From Ostrinia nubilalis (Eukaryota > Arthropoda > Insecta > Lepidoptera > Crambidae): a DNA stretch of 64,000 nucleotides. The notes under the pieces were generated by a model, which ran no database searches, was not told the origin of the DNA, and saw only the letters and a list, made by a program, of their open reading frames with translations. A program made the position numbers and the translations under genes. Each line of letters opens with the position of its first letter. Position 1 is the first letter of the stretch. The stretch covers positions 11,790,001-11,854,000 of the forward strand of contig NC_087095.1 in NCBI RefSeq assembly GCF_963855985.1. The letters are read 5' to 3'. Positions 45,250 to 57,800 of the stretch are shown in pieces.

Positions 45250-46557
45250 ATTTATTTTATTTATTAAAAATCGATCGTACACAAGCTTGGATAATAATAA
45301 TACAAAAACGAGTCGAAATGATTAGTAAATTGTGCAATAAGCAAAAATCACAAAGGTTATATTGTAACGAACGTCTGCACAAAAGGCCTCAATAAATAAA
45401 TACGACAAAATATGTAACAAAATTTATACATCTGGTGAGTTGTGTAACTTTAGCGCTCGACGCGAAGCCCGCAACTCTGTGCAGCAACTTACATTTCGGA
45501 AATTAACAACATTTCTTACAGAATTACAACATATATTGGTGTTCCCAAGTCACGTCATAATTCACATAAGGCACTGGGACTGAACTATTCAGCTTGAAAC
45601 GTGCCCAAACCAACATAAACACTATAATAACCATTCAACGTTATGTAGAATTCACTATGTTAACATAAACAAAATTTTAAACTGCATCCATTAACAATAA
45701 CAATCTTTGTACTCTTATATTCCGTAAGTAAAATTACAGTCATTGGTTACTACAGGTTGATTTGGTGGTGGTCTTTATTTTTATATAAGTAATTACAAAA
45801 TTAACAAATCTAACATCATTATAGACCTAATTATCACGGAAACATAACAAGATTCAAACCACACATTCAGAGTTCTTTAAAATATTCGAGTATTGAATTT
45901 TTACCGATTGTGTCTCGATTGTAAAGAATGAAAATAAGTAGTAAAGTCACTATTCGGTAACGGAAGACTGAAATATTGTAAAACAACTTACAAAATATTA
46001 AAGTCTTATATAAATGCATTGCGAAATACTTCAAGAGGTACCTAAGCTCTGATGCGCTCTCAAAGCGGTCTACTGATCAAGCTATGAGATGCTTTTGTAA
46101 AAGTCGTAGAAAATAGCGCAAGGAGAAATACGAACTATTAATAATATCATACAATTAGTATAAATCGAGTCTTAATACCATGAAGGTATGGAACTTGTTT
46201 CTGTGAGGTCACTATTATAGAAAATATGCACTTATAATTAAGTCTAATGGTTACAGTTGTACAAATTACAACCATATTTCTGTAAAGGTAGTCTTGGTTT
46301 CGGGGCGTTTAAAAAATCAATTCCGTACAAATGTACTAGCTAAATTGTACATAATAGTATAATAACGAAACACAAAAAGCACGATTAAAGCTAGTCAAGA
46401 AAGTCCGTTCTTAGCACAGTCAGCGGAAGCCTTTGGGGCCGATATGGTGCAGGTTAACGTGATAGGCGAGTGTATGCAGCGCTGTGCGAAAATCGAATAT
46501 AAGTAGAAAGAATTGCTCGACTTGTTCCGCGAGCGTCATTCTTTCTACGTCCTCATG
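45250..46557 (-). other. Vps13: Probable Vps13 3' UTR and polyadenylation region
   Basis: Follows the TGA at 46558-46560 on the minus strand. AATAAA hexamers on that strand occur at about 45774-45779 and again in a cluster at about 45250-45262. Which is used cannot be told from sequence. Confidence 0.4.
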
Positions 46558-46758
46558 TCAACGCGCCGACCGCATGAGTCGCTCGCACTGGGCTAGCAAA
46601 TACTTCTTCTGCTGCTCGTCGTACAAGAAGATGAGTTTCCCGGAGCCCGACGATGGGAACATTCCCAGAACCTTCTTTTTGGCCGTGGGAATGTACACGC
46701 CCTTGTTGGCTGCTGTCGGCACGTCTGGGATCTCTGACCAGAGGTACGACCACACGAT
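46558..46758 (-). CDS. Vps13: Vps13 last coding exon
   Basis: 67 codons including the TGA. Acceptor CCATCAG before ATCGTGTGG. Encodes [47 protein letters not shown]: the end of the C-terminal PH-like domain. Confidence 0.95.
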   Translation of the reverse strand: MVWSYLWSEIPDVPTAANKGVYIPTAKKKVLGMFPSSGSGKLIFLYDEQQKKYLLAQCERLMRSAR

Positions 46759-49700
46759 CTGATGGAAAATATTACATTATTAATACTAATACTACCCAAT
46801 AATTTGACGTATGATAGTCCATAGGCGATAAACATCATTTAACAGACATGTTAACTCCTATGGATCCTCCTTTCTATGCTTTCGTTTCTACTTATCCCGA
46901 AAAAATTAAAAAGTCCACACGCTGAACTCGCGAAATTATAATAAAACGCGCTCATGTTCACATTCAAGCAATGGTTATACACCAAAATTGCTTCTGGAGC
47001 GCACCCCAAAGTGGGTAATTTCATGAAATATTTACTAGTTATTGAATACATCGAGATACGCGAGGCGACGTTTTCATATACATAAAACATGACCCGCCGA
47101 GACCAAGCGGTGTAAACAACTTTAGCCAATTATTGTATGTATGTTCCCATAAACAAACACCTATGACGTCGGCGAGGCGTTCGTAATATCGTGAAAACGG
47201 ATTGCGTGAGGCTATTGACATTATTCACGGAGCGGAGTAAAAAAACAAATGTCTACCTATATTCACACATCTTCCTTTAATATTATAGACTGGTGATAAA
47301 AAAGCTTTTAAGTAAACAACAAACGACGAGAAACAGTAAAATGATTTATTATCAAAAATTAATTTGTAACCTAGGTAGTAAAAAATATGTTTTCCTTTCA
47401 AGAATCTTTTTAGCAAATTATGTAGGGACCGTGAACGATGGATTACCGCCATGCATTACCGGTAATGTAGCGAATATTTACTTTCTCACCGAGACATGCC
47501 TCGCGACCTTGCCTATAAGTGCTCTTTACTTTTAAGAAACGTTAAAGGCCTGTAATGATTCTGTGACGCAAAAAATATATCTACATACAATACTAGGTAA
47601 TAAAATGTAGTTTCGTATTTTATATAGCGGGAAATAAAAAGTGATAACCACAGAGATGTCAGTGCCTGTAGCCAACTTAAGACTTCGAAATCTAGTCTAT
47701 GCTTACTTGAAGACGTAGAAAAATAAATCATGCAGTCAAATTCAGCCAGCAGCAGTCAACTAGTATGTTTAGTAGTAGTAGTTAGTGTAGTATTGAGAGA
47801 CATGTCCGTCTCTCTCAAAAATATCCCTTTCGCGCTTTTTTCAGCTCCGCTACGAGCTTGTGGTCGTCGGCCCATCTAGCAAGTGTGCGTCTTACACTAT
47901 ATTTAAGACGTAGTCTTCATTCTAGAACCTGTTTAAATTGCCTTTCATCTTATGTTCCTAATTTAAACATGTTAGATTGTATCCCATCAAAAACAATACT
48001 TGTCAAAAAAACCAAGTCTCGCAACTCAGTTGTTCTACGGTAAAAAGTTGTGAGATCCATGTAATACCAAGTCCAGGCCAGGAAATCTTTAACGTTTTAC
48101 ATAAATTATTGACTTGGCCATCGCACTAAATAATTTAATTTACACGTGTTTTCATGCGATGGCCAAGTCAATATATTTATGTAAAACGTTAAAGATTTCC
48201 TGGCCTGGACTTGGTATTACATGGATCTCACAACTTTTTACCGTAGAACAACTGAGTTGCGAGACTTGGTTTTTTTGACAAGTATTGTTTTTGATGGGAT
48301 CTCATTTCTTTTTGTATTTTGTAGACAGCAGTTATGTATCTAGAAAACTGGACCGAAATTGAAAAATTTTACTCGACTTGGCGGTTGCACTACCGTGCCC
48401 CCAAATATTTTAGTTTTTCCTTGATTCATACACCAAACACTACTTATATTCCAAATTTGAAGCTTCTAGGTCTGCTAGAAGTGCCTTAGAATTTTGATGA
48501 TCGGTGAGTCAGTGAGTCAGTGAGTCAGTGAGTCAGTCAGTGAGTGACAAAATTAAGTAACTTTGACCCGTTATAATTCTTAAACTACTGGTTCAAATTG
48601 AATGAAATTTTAAATATACCGTGTCTTTACAATGCCTGCATAGCTAATGAAAATTCAGCCTTCTAGTTTTATCCACAACGAAGTTACAGGCGGTCGAAAA
48701 TGGCCTGAATTGCTTCGAGAAAAGGATGGTACGGCCGTGCCGCTTTTTTGCTCGACTTGGTGGGGGCACTGCCGTGCCCCCAGATTCATACCTGCCACCC
48801 GCCGAAGACGTTATTCTTCTCCAGGTACAGAAGCCGCTTGTCCGTGCACATCACCACTTCCTTGGCAGGAATGACCCACACGTGGGCCTCGTATGTGTCC
48901 GTACTCACGAACTTGCCCTGGTGTTCATAGAATAAACATACTATAAGAATACAGATAATCCCCGCCGCCGCTCAACTATTGTGGTGAACCGACTCGTAAC
49001 ACAAGCAAATTTAAGTTAGGACGAGGGGTTAACGGGATTGTAAATACAAATTACTAATATTCTATAAAAAAAAAATACTGTAAAAACACTTATTGAGTGT
49101 AATATACACTAGGGTATCGCATACAAAATGCCATAATATTCAAACAAGATGCATAGTGATTATGCTTTAAATGAATACGAAGATGATTCGTGGTCCTAAT
49201 AATGTAGTTTTCTCACATTCAATTTTGGTCGTATTTCCTTATTAAAGTTTTTGGTAGCTGGTACAAAACTGTTACCATAGCTTTTGAATTCAAATTAAAT
49301 AGCCGAAAATGCATTATTCTACTAATGTAAATGTAAGTACATCATACGTAACAAATGCGAAACTTACCTTTTCCAGCTCGAACAACATCTTATATCCTTC
49401 GGCGTGTAGCCGAGAGTAGGGCCTTACGCCAGAATCAGCCGGCAAGTATCTCGCCGCTCGTCGCTTCGTCACCTCTTCAGACAGATCTGCCGCCCTGTTA
49501 GTTCATCGGTAATGTTAAAACGCAAATGTTTTATGTCTGCAGTTTTGGTGATATTGACGGTGGTTTAGATGAAATTATTTTAAAAGAAATGAGGACACTG
49601 TTTCATTGGTATTAACTTTCATACGTGGCGTAGTTTTAAGGACCTGGAAGATTTATGCCACATTGAAATCCTGGATGTTCCGCTTATTAGTAATGACCAA

Positions 49701-52700
49701 AAATGCACTATAATGAGAAGGACACTAAAATAATAAGTTAAGATTATAAATGGTTAAAGTTGTTATTAAAATCACTTTCTGATTTTCAAGAAATCTAAAT
49801 AGAATAAAAGCACATACTTAGAAGCTTAACTAATTGATGAGTGACCATGACATAAACACATGCGTGCAATAAACATAAAAAACTATGCCCAAGTTTACTT
49901 TTGAAAAGAAGCGACAACATATTACAGCCAAAGCAATTCACACTACTTCAAATGGGTTGAACTTCGAGTGAACTTAGCTGCCCAATACATCACCCGGTCG
50001 AGGTGAAATGTTACCGAAGTTTGTACTTAACTAATAGCTAACGTATACGTTCCGACGCCAGTTGGAATGTGTAAATTTCACTGTATGACGCGTTGTTATT
50101 AAGCCTTAAATAACTTTTAGCTTCTTGGAGATATCATTGGAGATATCATTTTTATTAAAATTGAGCGTGTTGGAAACTTATTTACTAACAGTGTGGTAGA
50201 CGAAGAAATAAAATAGTACGGATTCTCACCCGTTTATATTTATTAGACACTTGCCATTCACATGCATACATTTTGGCACATTCCGTGACAAAGAATAAAA
50301 TTTTATACAGACAATAATAACAGGCGTATACAACATTGACATAAAAATCAATTACATCCAAATAAATCAGACCAACGTCAATAGTTCTGTAGATTATTTC
50401 CTAACAACATATCTACACATACACTAAATATTTTGTCGAAGATACGAAGAAGAGTCAAGTCGTCGATTTATCACCTAATAATACCTGAGCATAAATAGAT
50501 AGAGTGCGGACGAAGTCTTCATGAGTTTCCATAAAACTAACGTAATACTTCCGTAAAATACTGTATGAATAACCTTTTAATGGATGTGAGTAGTCCAGAA
50601 GTGAAATCGACGACTCCGCCGACGGGGCGCACGATAACTCCCAGGGCCCCGCGGCCCAGCCCCTTGAAAAACCCGCCCGCACCGCTCTCTTGCGCGCCCT
50701 GTATCGGCCGCAGGACCAAGCCACACACGCCTTCCACGAAGCCCTATGTGACAATAAGAGCGCCTTCACATTATTCGATAAAGACTGACTCATTACTTTA
50801 CCGTTGGTTTGGGGCAATTTTGTAGACGTGTTGGGAAGAAGCAGCTTGACTAGCTGACTTGTCAGTCATTTTTCCGAATGTTTTAAGTTTACACTGCAAT
50901 GAACAATGCAATTGCCTAGTGCATATAAGGTTTTATCTTATAAATATTTTCAAATTGTAACTTATCAATTGAAAGTACCTTATGAACCATTGTTCTTATT
51001 CATTGAAGTACTTTTATTTATTGTATCGCCACAACACACAAGTTTAGCCGCCAACTCACCAAAAACAGACCGTTTTCAGTGCATGATCAGTACAACTATT
51101 TTCAGGCCACCAATTTCCTGACATATTGATTTCAAGCGTCAAGAGACGATTGAGGAATGGAGCTTCTACGAACACTACTGCAAGAAACCTTGACGAGTGG
51201 CTCGACTATACCACGATCCTAATATTGTTACGTATATGATTTTCGGTTGCACGTTTAATCCGCCTAATGTGAAAACGCTCTAAAACCCATCAGTCACTAA
51301 ACAATATCGATAAATAATCGGCTTACCAACCGAAATTTGTACACAGCTGTCAAATAATCTGAAAGTATTTAGAAGTCCCAATAATTTTTCGTCATATTCT
51401 CGTCCAATTAAATTTTGCCTAACATCATCACACCTTTGAACAAAACTTCGGCAACATTTCACATCACACGCGTTTGGTTACAAAACGCTTTGGTTCTTTA
51501 TACCAACACCAAATATGCCCGGAAAGTTGTAACTATGGTTATCAAATAGACGGATTCTCGAAGCATTACAATTTCGATTTTGGAATTCCAATACCATAAA
51601 GCTTCAACCACACCAACGCGTGCATATTGCCATCGCCGGCGTGATAATAGGCCAATGACAGGTCGCGCGGACTGTCATATGGGTCGCACGACCTGTCTTT
51701 GGCCTGTGATCGATCTGCACGCGTTGGTGTGGTTGTAGCATAATACGTCTCAACAAGCGTGTGAAATAAAAAAGCATGCGTCAAAGAACAAAAACATGAT
51801 GGTTTAAATGGGAACGTAGTCGAATCATCGAACCTCTTGACGGCGTCTAAGGAGCCGGAGGCAAAGTCCACGACCCCAGCGGTGGGCCTGGCGACCAGCC
51901 CCACGGCGCCCCTGCCCAGCCCCTTGAAGAACCCTTCCACGCCCTCATCCCGAGCCCCTTCGAAGGGCTTCGTGAAAACTCCGGTAACACCGTCAAACAC
52001 TCCCTGTTTTGCGATGTTAATATTATCACCCAGTCTTAATTTTAAACTTTCACAGAAGGTACAATTTTACATTGAGGATATTGAGTCAAGTTCTAGATTG
52101 TGTAGATGCAAAGGAAATTCAATATTTAAGTTTTAGGGTGGATCCACACTACGCTCGCGCACGATCTGAGCAAGCGTTACATTAATATTTACAATTTCTT
52201 GATGTATTCGCAAAAAGCGTTGTTCTAGTACTATCTAGTTGGTTTCTGAACATGTCTAAATGTAACTGTACTGTGTATATTTGTCTCTAAGGTCGAGTAT
52301 CAATCATTTCGTACACGAGCGCAGTTGTGGAACTTTAAAAAGCTCCGCTAATTAAAGAAACAAAAATTACATACCATAACAAGCCCCTTTCCGCTACGAG
52401 CAAGTCCTTCTTGCAAGTTTGCAGGTGGTTTGTTTATATTATCTCGACGACGTCTTTGGTAATCCTGTCATGAGAAAAAAAATCATAAAACGCTGCATTC
52501 TTTTCCCATCAAAAGCCTGTATCTTTAACAGATCTAAACGCGAAGCTCAAGACCAAACGCGATGGAGGACTGTTGTGGACGCCCTCTGCTCCATCTAGAG
52601 GACATAGGACCTTAAGTCATGTTTAACAGATCTGTTATCTTTGTGCAGTGACGGAACCTGTTTTAATAACCAAACATCTCAGGTACCTATACAGAAACTG

Positions 52701-54774
52701 AGAAATAATCGTGGGGGTATAAGCTAATCCTCTATTTGTCTCTGGTAAATTAGAGGGCCGTGCTCCTTCAGGCAACCAAATGATCTAATGATGATAAAAA
52801 AACTCTATTCTTAAGTACCCACGTACCTTATCCAACGACAGTGCAGCGAGCCCGTGTCCCATAGCGCCCGTGATTCGGGACACCGCGCCCGCAGCGCCGC
52901 CCACCGTATGTCCCACAAGCGACCGTACACCCAAGAAAAGGCCTTCGGCAAACTCGCCAGGCCCTTGGATAGCACCCTGAATAAAGGATAACAGTTAAAT
53001 CCAAGGACTTCTCAGTATACTACAACATAAGCCGTTCTGAGTAAAAAATTAACACAGTGCGTAGTAAAGAAAATACGCACGTCAATAATTATCGTGTTAC
53101 GGGTCTTATTTATTATCGTCGTGACGTCACATGATGTGACTGTTAGTTTGTCGATTAAAGATCAAACAAATGAATCGTTGATACTTTTCAACAGCTCAGT
53201 GAGCAAAATTTCAGCTCAGCACCAACCTAAGTCAAACCAAGATGACACATTGACAATAAAAAAACAAGAGACGTTTTGAAAGCATCAAATATTCGTCGGA
53301 TCAGACAAAAAGTCCGTTTAAGACTCAAACAAAAAAAAAACAGAACAAACCTGGAAGGGTTCGTAGAAGAGATCCTCAACGCCCTTCTTAAGGCCGATGA
53401 CCAGGCCATACGGATTTCCGATCACATCCAGTCCAAGCACCAACACATACAGCTGTTTCAACGCTTGCCCCGTATAGTGGCTCTGCGCTTGAGAGATGAG
53501 TTCTTTCTGAGAGAGGAACTCATAGTTGCGTTCATAATATGACAACCTGGGAAAGATTAAAATGGTTACTTTGTGTACTTTCATTGTTGAATATGTAAGT
53601 CTATCGATATGCTCTTGTATAGTGCTAAAATTAAAGTATTAAAATAACTTACTTGAATACTACATCGTTCATGTCGGTCAAAGTAACGCCTATACTTTGT
53701 AGCACCGTGCCTATGAAAGTAGGCAGTTGAGTCGCACCACCGAGTGAGAAGGAAACGTGAACCTAAAACAAGACATCATAAGGTTTAGATTGAATACTAC
53801 CAATTTGTTCTATTTTATACATGTGAATGACTTACCTTGAGCGGCGATAAATGCAGATTGTCGTAGAAGTTCTTCTGGTCCGAAGCAACTCCTAAAGCAG
53901 CCAGTGCTTCTAAGGGCTGTCCAGCCTTTTCTAAGTCTAGTTCGAAGGCATCCAGCTGCAACAACATTACATTATAAACACGCTAGTAAATAGAAGAAGA
54001 TAAATGCAATACGGATAATTGTTTCCATTTTGATCAGGACATTGCAGAACTGAATAGTTCGTTGTAGCCGTCAATCTAATTGCCATTGACATATTGGCAG
54101 AATAGGCAAGCAGAGGATGGATAAAAAACGGGAGATGATGTTTTTGGATACCTCCAGCTACACTGCAAATTAGCTAAAATGATAAAGCGTTCTTGACGGT
54201 TCACTAAGATTGTGATCTCAGTTGAAACAACTGTTATGGTGAGTAACGTAAACATTTTAATTTCTGTCAAATGAGGATCAGTACTGTTGTAGAAAATTCA
54301 ATAAAACTAGTATCTACGTTAATCTTTAAGACATAAGAAAGATATATCTTTTTGAATTATCCAAATCGGACCATTACTTACGAAGATATTAAGTAATAAA
54401 CATAGACCGTTTTTGCCGCTAAAAGTCAACGTACGCAGGGCCGCGTGACGTCACTATATCCGAATCGAGCGCAGCCGGCGTACTATTGGGATGGAAATTA
54501 TTTTTTTCCAGCTAAACTATCAGTTTTAGAAAAAAACTTTTAATAACATTTATTCATCAAAATAAAGTAAACTATCGACCAGTAATTTAAAAAAATAAAA
54601 ATTGTGAAAAATAAGTATCGCTATGTCCAAAAACCACATTTTCATAGGATTCGATGCAATGCGGAGACGCGGTTGGGGTGAGTGTAACTTAATGATTGTT
54701 TGTATTGAACATAATAATACATAATATGATGCTAATAATACCCAGTTTCTGGCCTGGAGGGGGGGGGGATAAGT

Positions 54775-54809
<35 letters not shown>

Positions 54810-57800
54810 ATGTAATACTCAGCTTCTGGCCGAGGGGGAGTCATACCCAGCTTCTAGGCTAAGATTAAATAGATTTCCAGGAGGGAGCAGCTGTCCGTTC
54901 CTGCAGCAGCTGGCCCGCCCATGGGAACGGCGAATAGATAAGTAGGTACGTAGGTTTAACTCAGAAAAACTAAATAACAGGTAGGTATTGCGTGTACATC
55001 GAAATGATCTTCATAGCAATGTCTTAGAGCCTAAGCAGAGTGTATCTGCCTCAGCTATACCTTATTGTTAGAAGTAAATAAATTAATACTTATACATTTT
55101 TATATTTTACTTGGAAGAAGATATGACTCTAACAACACTTATGAACACTTTATTTGAATAAATCGCCAAATATACCACCGCGGAGACCCCAATCGCGTCT
55201 CTGCGTTCCATTGAACCGTATGAGCGTATGGATTTTTTGCGTTATTTTTCACAATTTCTATTTTTAAAAATTACCTATCGATAGCTTACTTTATTCTGAT
55301 GAATAAATGTCATTACAAGTTTTTCTCTAAAACTGATAGTTTGGCTAGAAAAAAATATTTTCTATCCACGCAGTACGCCGGCAGCGTTCGGATCGGATAT
55401 AATGACGTCATCGTCCCCGCGCCGGGCGGTCAGTGAACTTTTTTAGTAATTTGGCCATAACTTCGTCAATTTTTGTCGTAGAACAAAAATTTTTGGACTG
55501 TGTATTAAGGATTTCTTAGCCCTATAAATCTGCATTCACAGCTAAAAATCGAAATGATCCTCATTGCATTATGTGATTTCTATTTTAAAATAATTATTTT
55601 GATGAGATATACGTACCGCCTCCTGTTCCGTAAGCACTCGTTGCGGGAACATTCCCATGAGTGCGTTAACAAGTCCCATGTCCACTTTCACATGGAACTC
55701 CTGAATCAGCACCTTATAGTACTTATACTGGCGCACTTTGCTGTGCTCCATTATACGCTCCACTATGGATACCTCGATGAAAGGTTTCATGCCTGTGGGG
55801 GAATGGTTTTTTAGATTCTTTGCTTAATACGCTGATGTCAGTGGCGTACGTCAGCTGAGCGTACGAACACGTTAAATGACCGCATTGTAACACAGACGCG
55901 TATAATGCCGCGTTTGTTCATGAGTTTATTTGTACGCTAGGTTGACATATGCAGCCAACGTCAGCGTATGAGAAAATCAAAGCTTAAAGTTTTAACCCAA
56001 GGCGTTATTTTTTGTAAGTCAGTTAACGGCACTGGTAAGGCCCTTGTTCTAATTAATTTGCGCACGCGCAATGTGTACCTTTAAGCTGAAAAACTGTGAT
56101 GCAAGTTTTTTTTTATATTTTTACAATCTGTATTTCATTTGCTGATATGGATAGATGTAAAAGATACGAATGCGAATAAACGGAAAATCTTGTGAAAAGC
56201 CGTTGTCTTATTAATTTTACAAACCTACACATGTATGTTATTATTATTACATTAATATGCAGTAGATTAATGAAAGGTACTTTGCATAAATATTAATTGG
56301 TTTTCTTTTTCAGGGCAGTGTAAAAGTGACTTCATAATTTGCGAAAAAGCAAGCATATTGAAAGACATAAATAAATGAATTACAGAAAAATGGTTCATTT
56401 GATTGAAACAGCCATTTGTGCGTAATGAGGTGATCTGGCAAAAGTTTAAGCTGTTAATAAATTCTTATGTCGCTTAAACTTTCCAAGCTTAGACAAAATA
56501 ATTACAAAATCATACAACATTGACATTGAGCATTGTATTTGTAATGAAGCTCATTCACCTCCAACGATATTCGGCATCCCGCGGGCTTTAAAAAAGAATA
56601 TACAATTAAATATCACACGATTATTTACTATTTCTATCGCACTTGCATGCTCACAATTTTCAAAATTATGGCGGCGATACATATTCCAGTGACTAGTATA
56701 CTTGCATACCAGTTCTTTACACGTGTCACCAACTGTCATTGTATATACGGTAACTGACTACGGGCCAAGGTGACTGAGTTTCTTCCGCCACTTCTTCTCA
56801 GCATCAGCCCATATGTTGTCCCGAAGTGGTGGTAGGGCAAGCTATATTTGGGACGTGTATAAGCGCCCTGGAAAGGACCTAAGACCTACTGATAGATCTA
56901 AAACTGGATAGATTGCAATCAAGTTACTTGCACATGCCTTTGACAAGCATGCAAGCTACTGATCCTTTCTGGCATATGTATCGCCGCCATTATTCACTAT
57001 TTCCTATTTATAACATAATTAAACTTACCGCTAGGACCTTCATTGGCTATAGACCTCGGTGGAGGCACAGGGGCCAACACAACTGGGAAGGTGGGCAAAG
57101 GTAGTTGTTGGTCTATCTGAAGCCTGTGTAGACGAGCGTGGAGACGCCTCGAATGTGCCGTAAGGCCGTAAGAAGCCCATAAGCCGGCTTGGAGGGTACG
57201 ACGAAGCAGACGTGGATTAGGTTTTACTATTCTCATCTCTTCAAAGTTCACCTGTAAAGACGTTTTGGTATAAACAAAAGCCCGCAAACGGGATGACGAA
57301 GCATATACGACGGCAGATCGAGTTAGGCTAAGAACTCACGGCGCGATTTATAACCGCGCCCACGGCGATTGCGGGCCCGCAGCTTCTGTAGAATGCAGAT
57401 ACTTATGGAAAAACTTTTGCACAACTCACGACGCGGTTTGCGCCCGCAGCGTGCGCGGTTGTATGCGGGTCCCGCGGCACCGGCGGGCAAGTAGTAGAAT
57501 CGCGCGGGCCGCGGTAACCGCAGCCTCGGCGGTTTTCGCCACTGGACCATTTTGTACCAGTGACTTAGGTAAAGAACCCACTCCGCGAGTTCTTAGCCTG
57601 ACTGCGCAAATAACCGCTCCCGTGAGTTTTGAAATAAATTCCACAACCGCAGCGGGAGCGGGTGAAAATCGCGCCGTGAGTTCTTAGCCTTATAAAGCAA
57701 ATCTAATGTTAGTAAATGCAAGTATAAAGTGCTATTTTGCAATGTATTGATTTACTTGACTGAAAAAATGAATATGTACAGTCGGCACCAAATAAATCGT

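Larger units (their letters stand above)
46759..48791 (-). other. Vps13 intron holding the second fold-back composite
   Basis: About 2 kb. Positions 47981-48785 are transposable element; the rest is AT-rich without other features. Confidence 0.8.
53956..55616 (-). other. Vps13 intron with a large inverted-repeat element
   Basis: About 1.66 kb, mostly occupied by the element at 54400-55465. Confidence 0.7.

Noticed and set aside
46484..46762. Plus-strand 92-codon frame opposite the last Vps13 exon
   Set aside because: Shadow of the minus-strand exon, which has strong family similarity and splice signals.
50455..50817. 120-codon minus-strand frame over exon B ([13 protein letters not shown]..)
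   Set aside because: It is exon B read in the wrong frame, the frame that would result from joining exon A to B; no VPS13 similarity.
57323..57687. Several GC-rich frames in the 57326 MITE
   Set aside because: They lie within a TIR element and arise from GC-rich composition without stops.
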